Assembly (NCBI GenBank): GCA_002633005.1
Contig: NMRA01000442.1
Span: 304,320 to 368,319, forward strand
Source of the DNA: Phoronis australis
Lineage: Eukaryota; Phoronida; Phoronidae
Reading direction: 5' to 3'
Length of the DNA: 64,000 bases
The translations under genes and the position numbers were made by a program. The notes under the pieces were generated by a model. It ran no database searches, was not told the DNA's origin, and worked only from the letters and a program-made list of their open reading frames with translations. Positions 30,101-42,100 of the stretch are shown in pieces. The number at the start of each line of letters is the position of its first letter. Within the stretch, counting starts at the first letter, position 1.

Positions 30101-33100
30101 TGATACCGAACAGTGGGAATTGGTATGAGGTTTGTAAGACCTCATGCTGGTTTTCCACGTGCAGGGATGTATACCTTTTGTGAGGTTGAGCAACAATAAA
30201 CCGAATTTGTACCACTTTTCTGCTAAGTCCGGAACCCGCAAAAGGTCTGTTCAGAAGTGCACTATGCACTGTGAACTAAAGGAGCACACGATACATGCAA
30301 AGAGCTTACACACAGATAGCAGTGTTTTATGCCAACACTTTTTCATTCATTTTCCACCCTACTTACATGAATAAGGGTGTGAAGAATTTGCAGGTAAGCT
30401 GGCATGTCACCGATTATAAACTCCGAGTCCCCAGTCTCCTCATTGCTGGTGATGTCTGAGTCATTCTCTGTGTTATACATAGACAGGGTGCCCTCCCCTG
30501 GAAACAGCCAAAACTTTGAATTATAGCAACGCCGTTCTCCAATTAAAGCTCAGTCTATTTTGCAGAGCATACAGGTGTTGTATAAGACCTACTGAAAAAT
30601 AAATAAGGCAAAGCCAACACGGCACTGTTAGAAAATGCAATGCAAATGCCATGATAAAATAGCAATAAAACAAGCTGCAATATGCCCAGAGCAGGTGTAT
30701 TGAATTTTCTAAAGCACATATCTCAAAAATGGGATTTGAATCCAGCTGGTTCACTGACCACAAGAGTACAGAAAACAACATATAACGTCGGTGACGACCA
30801 GAGCAGCAAAATCACACAGCGGAGTCACACACACGCTTTTTTGGGGCAGGAAATGACGTTTTTTTGCTTAGAAAGCCTGATTTTCCACTATAATTGGGAC
30901 AAAAACATTCATACGACTGGTTAGGGATCAGACCCAAGTAATATCATTTTCCCAAGTGTACACAGACTGATGTTTATAATTATGCTTTAAATGTTAATGC
31001 TGGTCAATTACTGTCTCGCATAATAGGAGACTTTTGTCGCACAACGCTGGCTAAAAACTTCAAGAGGTATCTGTCAACACCTAACACAAAATGTATAATC
31101 AATTTTCCATTCCGTGTTTATCATTCACCCAATGCCAACTAAATGGAAAGACGCAAAAAATCCGACCACTTTTATGTTGAATCTCCTCCATCTTGGGTAA
31201 ATCCTTCTCCGGCAACTTCACTTCATCTCTCGGCGACACGTACGCTATGAGGCGGCAGGCAAGCTCATAGAACAGCGTGTTCTGACTACAGAATTTGCAG
31301 ACTCCTGATTGGTTGTCCTGACAGGTGTGAACGCCCTCTCTTGGCCCAGACAGCATGGCATTGGCCAATAGGAGCATCTCTTTAGACTTGTTGAGGTGGA
31401 GACCAAGGTGGCTGGGTGTGTTACTCAATTCAATCTGGATTGAATGAATTAAATCCAACTTTTATTTATGGGAAATGTAAACATCTAAATACTATTGTGG
31501 TTTTAAAATCTGAACTATGTGAAGAGTTTAACAGGTGGAAAATTAAAGGATTATTCATAAGATTGCTCCATTTACAATTGTTACACAACATTTATCAAAT
31601 TCATTTGGCGTTAAAACATCCAAGGCATTTTAACTGAATTTTCTTAACATGTGCGTTGGGAGTTTACACAAATGTTAACCCCAAAACATATACAAATATA
31701 TGGTATAATTGTTACAATTGTTAAGATTGTTTTGTAGCCAATGGCTGACTAAATCACCACAGACAAAACATATGAGCTTCAGCTGCCAATTTTGACGTGA
31801 AACTCAGTTCACAGTTGTGTATTGCTACCATGTCATTCGTTATTTCGTAGAGAGATAAGTCGACATCTGTCCTTCTGATACTAGTAAAGTATTACTGCTG
31901 CATAAAGAGTTGTAATGCAGACATCAAAATTTTTGAAAAAGCTGAGTGATGGTGATAAATCATTTTTTGCTTGTCTGACTGAAGTGGGCTAGCAGCTTAC
32001 ATTTAGAAACTAGGTAGACTGTACAACGCATTTTTCTACCTCAGAGTTGAATCCAGGATGTGGGAATTAAACCAGCTGGCTCAGACAAAGTTACAACCAG
32101 TTTTGACCAAAACACAGTTGACATAGGAATCTCCAACAGCGTGTGTATGGGCGCGTATTTAACACCAAGCTAATCATGGCTCACTATATCCAAGGGGGAT
32201 AATGTCGGCAGAGTCATGGCTCACCGTAGCCAAGGAGGATATTGTCGACATCATCATGGTCTCTAGTCATGGATCACCATATCCAATGGGGATAGTGTCA
32301 TCAGTGTCATGGTTTATAGTCATGGCTCACTATATTCAAGGGAGATAATGTCAGCAGTGTCATAGTCTCTAGTCATGGGTCACCATATCCAAGGTGGATA
32401 GCGTCATCAGTGTCATGGTCTCTAGTCATGGGTCACCAAATCCAATAGGGATAGTGTCAGCAGTGTCCTAGTCTATAGTCATGGTTCGCCATATCCAAGG
32501 GGAATACTGTCATCAGTGTCATGGTCTATAATATAATAATTGCAGGCGGTCTGATACACGTTGTACCAGAAATGCACAGGCCTCGCATGTGGGCCCATTG
32601 CACTGATCACCTGGAAATATTTTTATGCTTTATTAACATATGGTTAAAACCGAGCTGATTAGCTAGAAACCTGGCTCAAGGGTTTAGCAGTGTGACCTGG
32701 TGTGACTCGAACCCACGACCTCGAGTAATGAAAGCGGGCACTTATCAACCAGGCCACACTGTCTATAGTCATGGCTCACTATATCCAAGGGAGATAATGT
32801 CACCAGTGTCATAGTCTCTAGTCATTACCTGCTTCAATAGTATATCCAACATCAAGATGAAGCAGGTGATGTTCAACTCCCCCTCATCCTCTACATCATC
32901 GAAGTCCCCGGGAAGCGGTGACACGTGACCAGCGACGTCATCCTCTAGTATCTCATCTAAAGCTGGCTGGAGCAGGGCGTCGTCGCTGGGGATCACATTG
33001 AGCACAGAGGAGCTGGTGTGGGTGGCGACGACCGGCGGGGAGCACAGGAAGGCGACGCCCATCTTAAACATCTTCAGTAACATCAGCAAGGGGATGACGA

Positions 33101-36100
33101 TGTCAACGGAGGAGAGAATCTGGTGGTAAAGGCAGATGGGTAGAATGAGAAGTATGGTGATTCTTCAACTATTTAGCATGCCACAATATGGTGAACAACT
33201 AAAATATTTTATCTAGTCAAATTTGTGAATAAAGAGCAAGACATTTTTGTGTCGATGATCAGCTTGGTTCGTACAGAGAAAAAATATGGACAACTTTCCA
33301 TTATTTGTCAAAAAACAATGAGCCACTGAAAAACAGAAAAACAATAACTTGGGCAAGTAATAAGAGGAGAATTATAAAGGAAATTTTAAGTCAAAATTGA
33401 ACACAAAATCAACAGAAAATAATAGTATTGCTAAAATTGTCATTTTCTGCAAATTCAAAGATGTATGACAGTGCTAAAAAGGCTCAGATTTCAACCTGTC
33501 ATGTTATGTTTGTCTACTGCATAGGACAAATAAACACAGTTGCGTCCCATCTCGAAGTGTGACCATTTATCGTATCGTCAATATTAAACATCCCAAGACC
33601 AAAGTGAGGCACTGTGCTTCAGGCAAGTACTACTATTGTAGGCTTTAGATATTTCGGAGCAAACATTTTTGCTATAGAAATGATGAGGTCACTGAAAAAA
33701 CATTCCCGTGGCTTTTGCAAAATTATACTGCTTGAAAAATCCGCTTGACAAAAAGTATAACAATTATGCAAATGACTTTTATTAGTACTTGAAGGTGACT
33801 GAGATTAAATTGTTTTTATTTATCCCTTAATTTTTTAATAAATGTATACATTCGTTTTGTATGTGTGTTTATACGTATGTTTGTAAGCCTAATAGTCATG
33901 CCAGAAATACTACCCTCGGGCAATTTCTGGGCAACGCAGGTATGCGTACAATTGCATCTTGGGATTATATCTAATAAATTTTGTTAAAAATGCCACAGCC
34001 TGCAAATACTTATGACATAAAATCAGTGACAGACANTCGCTAGCGACAGGCTTAGGAGAAGGGTGTTTCCTTCTTTTGCTTTCATGGAAAGTTGATCGTT
34101 ATCATGTGCAAATTGAACTGAAACGAATGCCTGATGAGAGAAAATACATATTCTGAGGTTCAGTGGAGACTTACTCTGTTACACTATAGAAATGATGAGG
34201 TCACTGAAAAAACATTCCCGTGGCTTTTGCAAAATTATACTGCTTGAAAAATCCGCTTGACAAAAAGTATAACAATTATGCAAATGACTTTTATTAGTAC
34301 TTGAAGGCGACTGAGATAAAATTGTTTTTATATATCCCTTAATTTTTTAATAAATGTATACATTCGTTTTGTAAGTATGTGTGTTTATACGTATGTTTGT
34401 AAGCCTAATAGTCATGCCAGAAATACTACCCTCGGGCAATTTCTGGGCAACGCAGGTATGCGTACAATTGCATCTTGGGATTATATCTAATAAATTTTGT
34501 TAAAAATGCCACAGCCTGCAAATACTTATGACATAAAATCAGTGACAGACAAGATGTATTCAAGACAATCGTGCCTATACCTGAAGCCACTGAAGAGCTT
34601 GTTCTTGTATGGATGCCTCTGAGTCTTCAAAACGTTCGTCAATGAAATGGTACATCTTATCCAACAGAAACGGCAGGGGGCTCATTTCGATGTCAAACGT
34701 TTTACTGAAGATAAGAAACAAGCGGGCCTAGTGTAAATTAGTGTTATTTTGACAAGTTCTACACAAACAACACACCTGTAAGTTCAAACCACATCTAATA
34801 TCTGGCTTAACAATGTACTTAGTTGGATTACAAAGCCTTGCATACCTGCGCGGTGTTACCCCTTCGCAAACTCACAGTACTGCCTCAGGACACTAGGGTG
34901 TGGTTTGTATTTGATCAGTTTGCACTCAAAATTGTTTATAAGGCCAACCAAAGCAAAGTCGGTTCTGGTCTCTAACCCGACTCATTTTGAGACCTGCACT
35001 CACTGACTAAAAAGACACATAAGCAAGGTTGGATTTAGTAAGCGAAAAAAACTAATACTGCGTCATTTTGGTCATATCCCGTGGATTTTTTTTTTGAAAA
35101 TATGAGCAACAAAGAAAAACGCTGTACCACCAATGTTACATTTGATCACTTTTTCCCCTCAAAAATTGTTCATAAATGATGGACAATTACCTAGCAAAAT
35201 GCCTCTTTAAAGTGTTTTAACAGTACCACAGATTGAAGTATAATTGTTTTCTTGACCACGTACACCGATACAAAGATGAGAGTTTACCATACAGATGTCA
35301 TAACTACAACCTTCATCTCATTGTACATAACCAATAACTTACAAGAACACAGACTATGGACTTACTTTAACAGTGTCTTGATCTCGACCACTTCATTACT
35401 TGGGATCTCAGTCCTGATAGCTTCCAACCAATAGGGCATGATGTAATCCCACACCTAACGGAGTCAACAAAACAGAATACAAAATAGAGAGCGAGACCAC
35501 ACAGTAGAGACAACAAAGACCATAAAGGCAATGTGCTCATTACAGAACTTCAATTTCGCTGTTCTTAAACAATTTCAAAAAGAAAAGAATGGCATTTTTA
35601 AAAAATAAAATATTTCATCATGGTCACAAATATTTTGAAAAATGCGAACAGTTTTGCATTTACATCTAATGTTTTGTTTCATAGTAGAGTTCAAATGGCT
35701 ACTACCTTATGTATTAAGTAAAACAAACGACACCAGAAATATTGCCTACAGAACAGTCTGGGTCACTGAAATGGGAGACATGGTACTATTCACAAGATGA
35801 TGCTAAAGAAGAATGAGCCCCATTTCTATTGTCAGAATAGACTGAGAACTAAGTCACTAGGACATTCACAGGATAATGATCCCATGCAGCAACCTGATCA
35901 CGTCCACTTATATCTTGCAGTTAGAATCATAGCCTCACAAGCACCACCTAGCAAATTTCGAGCTCCCAACAATACTGTTCTTACAACTGCAATGACTTGG
36001 GAACCATCAAACTTCTAGCCACTTCACCTCATAGGTAACGATGTCGTACGGCCCCAGACAGTTTAATTTCTGTAGTCCCTCCTTGATCTGTGCCGTACGG

Positions 36101-39100
36101 CTAGACATGGTGTCCCATGTGCCACCGATGCGGGCGTACTCCACAGGGTGGGGAAGAAGGCAGGTGAGGATGACCTCGTAGTGTGTCTTCTTGACCTCTT
36201 GCAGCCAGTTGTAGATGTACTGGAATATGATCAGAGGAAAAGAACAATGCAGAGGTCATCTACATAAATAACCTTTGAAATGAGAAGTGTAGACAGTGTC
36301 CACACAAATCAAAAACTTTAAGTTGCTGAATCCTCATTTTTCACCAGTTTTGATTAGTTTTGAATTGTTTGGAATTGAAACAAGAAAAGGTTTTATGAGT
36401 TTTCACAAACTTTGGAATTTTCCTGAAAAGCTGAGGTCACTGGCATTTAACTGGCAATGTTTCAGACTTCTCTGAGGTTCAAGTTTTCGGTCATGATTAT
36501 CAAGGAATACAACGACACCTGGGTTTGGGGATTTTTTGTGCTTTGAACATAGATCACGATTGGCTTTGATGAATGGCATAAAGAAATTAGATCTAATTTG
36601 AATTTCACATGTCAAACTTGGTTTCAGCAAAGTTTAAACTTCTAATTTATAAATATCTGAAATGAGTACATTTAAACTGATTTCATAATTCATTTCTATG
36701 AGCAACAAGTCAGAAGAGGGGCCCCAACATTCAACTTATATTGGTCAGGAGAGATTTTTTTATTAATTAAATCCATTTAAAAACTTCAAGTTAAATGTTG
36801 TCTACAATATGACCTTTTGCAATCATGGCAAATATAATTATACTTACAACAAGCCAGGAAGGGATAAATATTCAACTTTCCAGAGCAAATATTGGAGACC
36901 ATTTTTTGAAATTTCATAAGATAACGTTAACCAAATTTAAAATCTTCAATTTGCTGTTATATGCAATTCATCATTTTCAATTGCAAATCTAATACATACC
37001 TCGGGTTTCAACTTTTCTAAGGCATTACCAACATTGTCTGAAAAATAAAACTTCCAATTAACACTAAGGCTTTATAAAAATTCAGTTCTAATGTCAAAAT
37101 TTGATCATTCACTCTGTTGATTGCCACGGACATATCTAGCACCCGTGGCTAGTTTCAAACTGCTTTAAACCTGCAAGAAAACTTTTGGCTTGGATAACAG
37201 ACAACTACAAGACTGATCCCAGTTATGGTGTTTGCATCATGCAACTTGTTCAGTGTCGCATCTTTGAAGAATTATTTTTTAATGAAAATGACTATAATAA
37301 AAGATTCGAAATATATTTCAGAGTGAGTAAAATATGCCAAATTAAACAGAAATGCCATAAAAAATGTATCATTTCTGTTTAAAGGTTCCAAGCTAAGTTC
37401 CCCACAATGCCTTGTTTGTGTCTCATGAGACTACTACATCACAAGGGTCCATGCCCTGACTCACCATCAGGCAGATACGCAACACAGTCGAACCAATGGA
37501 ACAATATTCCTAGCAGCCGTCCCAACTGTTCAACGGGCACGCCCTCTGATGGCTTACACAGCTCCACCATCATCCAGATGCCGTAGCGGCTCAGTAGTTT
37601 ACGCTCCTCCGTGTAGGCCGTCTTATCTGGGTGATCCTCCGCCAGATCTAGCACTGATTTGTCATGCGGCTCGGCCTCCTTAAGTAGGCTGAGGAAAACA
37701 AGAAATGTTAAGTGAACAAAACCTTACATATTCTATGCATGTCTGTCAATCTGGTTGAAATAACCTTTGACATACACAGAGTAGGTTATTGAAGAAAAAG
37801 TTAAAGCTGATGAATATCTGAAAGAAGTCTGTTACATTTTTGATTCATTACGACTGAAATGAAAAGATAACATATAGGGCGACTTAAAAGTAGAAGGCAC
37901 AATCTGTAAGGAATGTTGTTATTGCTTAGTGCTATTTCTGCTACTGCTTAGTACTAATTCTGCTACTGCTTAGTACTANTCGCAAACTCACAGTACTGCC
38001 TCAGGACACTAGGGTGTGGTTTGTATTTGATCAGTTTGCACTCAAAATTGTTTATAAGGACAAACAAAGCAAAGCCGGTTCAGGTCTCTAACCTGACTCA
38101 TTTTGAGACCTGCACTCACTGACTAAAAAGACACATAAGCAAGGTTGGATTTAGTAAGCGAAAAAAACTAATACTGCGTCATTTTGGTCATATCCCGTGG
38201 ATTTTTTTTTTTGAAAATATGAGCAACAAAGAAAAACGCTGTACCACCAATGTTACATTTGATCACTTTTCCCCCTCAAAAATTGTTCATAAATGATGGA
38301 CAATTACCTCGCAAAATGCCTCTTTAAAGTGTTTTAACAGTACCACAGATTGAGGTACTGTTTTCTTGACCACATACACCAACACAAAGATGAGAGTTTA
38401 CCATACAGATGTCATAACTATAATCTTCATCTCATTGCAACCAATAACTTACAAGAACACAGACTATGGACTTACTTTAACAGTGTCTTGATCTCGACCA
38501 CTTCATTATTTGGGATCTCAGTCCTGATAGCTTCCAACCAATAGGGCATGATGTAATCCCACACCTAACGGAGTCAACAAAACAGTATACAAAATAGAGA
38601 GAGACCACACAGTATAGACAACAAAGACCATAAAGGCAATGTGCTCATTACAGAACTTCAATTTCGCTGTTCTTAAACAATTTCAAAAAGAAAAGAATGG
38701 CATTTAAAAAAAAAATAAAATATGTCACCATGGTCACAAATATTTTGAAAAATGCAAAAGTTTTGCATTTACATCTAAAGTTTTGCTTCATAGTAGAGTT
38801 CAAATGGCTACTACCTTATGTATCAAGTAAAACAAACGACACCAGAAATATTGCCTACAGAACAGCCTGGGTCTCTGAAATAGGAGACATGGTACTATTC
38901 ACAAGATGATGCTAAAGAAGAATGAGCCCCATTTCTATTGTCAGAATAGACTGAGAACAAAGTCACTGGGACATTCACAGGATAATGATCCCATGCAACA
39001 CCCTGACCGCGTCCACTTATATCTTGCAGTTAGAATCATAGTCTCACAAGCACCACCTAGCAAATTTCGAGCTCCCAACAATACTGTTCTTACAACTGCA

Positions 39101-42100
39101 ATGACTTGGGAACCATCAAACTTCTAGCCACTTCACCTCATAGGTAACGATGTCGTACGGCCCCAGACAGTTTAACTTCTGTAGTCCCTCCTTGATCTGT
39201 GCCGTACGGCTAGACATGGTGTCCCATGTGCCCCCGATGCGGGCGTACTCCACAGGGTGGGGAAGAAGGCAGGTGAGGATGACCTCGTAGTGCGTCTTCT
39301 TGACCTCTTGCAGCCAGTTGTAGATGTACTGGAATATGATCATCAGAATAACGTTTGAAATGAGAAGTGTAGACAGTGTCCACACAAACAAAAAGTTCAA
39401 GTTGCTGAATCCTTGTTTTTCACAAGAAAGTTTTGATTAGTCTTGAATTGTTTGGAATTGAAACTAGAATTTTCCAGACTTCTCTGAGGTTCAAATTTTC
39501 GGTCACAATTATCAAGGAATATAAGGACATGTGGCTTTGATGATTTTTTGTACTTTGACCATAGATCATGATTGACTTTGATGAATGACATACAGAAATT
39601 AGATCTAAATTGAATTTCACATGTCTTTTTTGTCAAACTTGGTTTTAGCAAAGTGTAAACTTCTAATTTATAAATATCTGAAACGAGTCCATTTAAATTC
39701 ATAAATTGTAGAAAATCATCATAATTTTACGAACATACATTTCTATGAGCAACAATGAGTCAGAAGAGAGCCCTAACATTCAACTTTCACAGGCAAATAT
39801 TGATCAGGAGATTTTTTTATTAATCATGACAAGTCCATTTAAAAACTTCCAAGTTTGTTGTTGTCGCCAATATCACCATTTGCAATCATGGCAAATATGA
39901 TCATACAACAAGCCAAGGGACAAAATATTCAACTTCCCAGAGAAAATATTGGAGAAAGAATTAGAATTTCATACGAAATGTAATTTAAAATCTCCAATTT
40001 GCTGTTGTCCGCAATTAATCATTTTCAATCGGCAAATCTAATACATACCTCGGGTTTCAACTTTTCTAAGGCATTACCAACATTGTCTGAAAAATAAAAC
40101 TTCCAATTAACACTAAGGCTTTATAAAAATTCAGTTCTAATGTCAAAATTTGATCATTTACTCTGTTGATTGCCACGGACATATCCCGCCCCCTTGCTAG
40201 TTTCAAACAGTTTTAAACCTGTAAGAAATTTTTTTTGCCAGATCACATACCACTACAAGACTGATCCCAGTTTGTTCTGTCCTTACTACAATTAGAAGTG
40301 ACTCTAGGGCTTGAAAAGAACTAAAAGTTCGTTGTTGCCTGAGTCATCTGCATAAAACATTCATACATTTCACTTCTGTTCAGCAGTATGTGTTGAATCC
40401 TTTCACTTTGAATGTAAAACATCACAACACCTGACCAATCCCGAATCATCGCCGCATGAACCGCTAATTCTAATTGAAATTTTAGTGTTGGCCAGCCTCA
40501 ATAATCTCTTAAGTGTTTTTCTGAGTTACTGATGTTTTGAATGTTCTGAAAGGTTGTGGAAATCAGAGCTAACATGGTAATTAACATTAAGAGACCAATC
40601 TTATGAGCTTGAGTGCATCATTCCATTCTTTGATTTTCGGCAGCTAAACACTGAGGAAATAAAGTTTTAGGTACTTAGAATTAACATAAAACACAAGAAC
40701 ACCCAATGTAAAAACAAGTTTTAAGCCCAGGACTTTTCCAGTATCTATACGTGAAGGTAGGACACATCCGCCTATTAAGTGCAAGAGTATTGTATTGAGG
40801 AAATATTTTTTGGAAAACTGCTTCACTTTGAATTTTAACATGAGGTTAAAGAGAATGTTGCCGCTTTTGAAAGCCATTTAGGCCAATTTGGCATATTTCA
40901 CTTACTTTTAAAACTAATTAGTAGATTTCTATGAAACAGTTGCGCCCGGCAAGCTCAAAAAACATCAAGCGGTCTGTGAACCTATTCTGATAACTGCTCA
41001 ATGGGTGAGACGCTCACAGGTTTTCAGTCCCAGCCTCCTCACATAACAGTTTGCCGCTGACTTGAGCAATGACGCAAAAAATAGTTGATAAAACTAATAC
41101 AACAGTGGGTGAATAGATTCAGTCAATCAGACACACGGTGTTTGCATCATGCAACTTGCTCAGTGTCACATCTTTGAAGAATTATTTTTTTTTAAATGAC
41201 TTTTAATGGAACATTCAAAATCTATTTTAGAGTGAGTAAAATATGCCAAATCGAACAGAAATGCCATAAAAAATGTATCATTTCTGTTTAAGGGTTCCAA
41301 GTTCCCCACAATGCCTTGTTTGTGTCTCACGAGACTACTACATCACAGGGTCCATAGCTAAATTCCCTACAACGCCTTGTTTGTATCTCACGAGACTACT
41401 ACATCACAGGGTCCATGCCCTGACTCACCATCAGGCAGATACGCAACACAGTCGAACCAATGGAACAATATTCCTAGCAGCCGTCCCAGCTGTTCAACAG
41501 GCACGCCCTCTGATGGCTTACACAGCTCCACCATCATCCAGATGCCGTAGCGGCTCAGTAGTTTACGCTCCTCCGTGTAGGCCGTCTTATCTGGGTGATC
41601 CTCCGCCAGATCTAGCACTGATTTGTCATGCGGCTCGGCCTCCTTAAGTAGGCTGAGGAAAACAAGAAATGTTAAGTGAACAAAACCTTACATATTCTAT
41701 GCATGTCTGTCACTCTGGTTGAAATAACCTTTGACATACACAGAGTAGGTTATTGAAGAAAAAGTTAAAGCTGATGAATATCTGAAAGAAGTCTGTTACA
41801 TTTTTGATTCATTACGACTGAAATGAAAAGATAACATATAGGGCGACTTAAAAGTAGAAGGCACAATCTGTAAGGAATGTTGTTATTGCTTAGTGCTATT
41901 TCTGCTACTGCTTAGTACTAATTCTGCTACTGCTTAGTACTATTTCTGCTACTGCTAAGTACTATTTTGACTTTTGCTTAGTACTACTTCTGCTATAATT
42001 GCTTAGTACTATTTTGACTATTGCTTAGTACTAATTCTGCTACTGCTAAGTACTATTTCTGCTACTGCTTAGTACTATTTCTACTATTGCTTAATACTAT

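Larger units (their letters stand above)
33120..34580. other. Intron w13-w14
   Basis: Mostly the roughly 365-bp segment present twice (33672-34035 and 34184-34551) around the N at 34036. No coding block. Confidence 0.6.
34864..37978. repeat. Copy A of the w9-w12 segment (contig end at N)
   Basis: 3,115 bp aligned with 37980-41942. Same gene order, scattered substitutions and small indels, and it stops inside the 22-bp minisatellite at the N (37979). Confidence 0.93.
37980..41942. repeat. Copy B of the w9-w12 segment
   Basis: 3,963 bp. Compared with copy A it has about 850 extra bases, at roughly 40272-41135. It starts exactly at the N in the same text that occurs at 34864. Confidence 0.93.
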
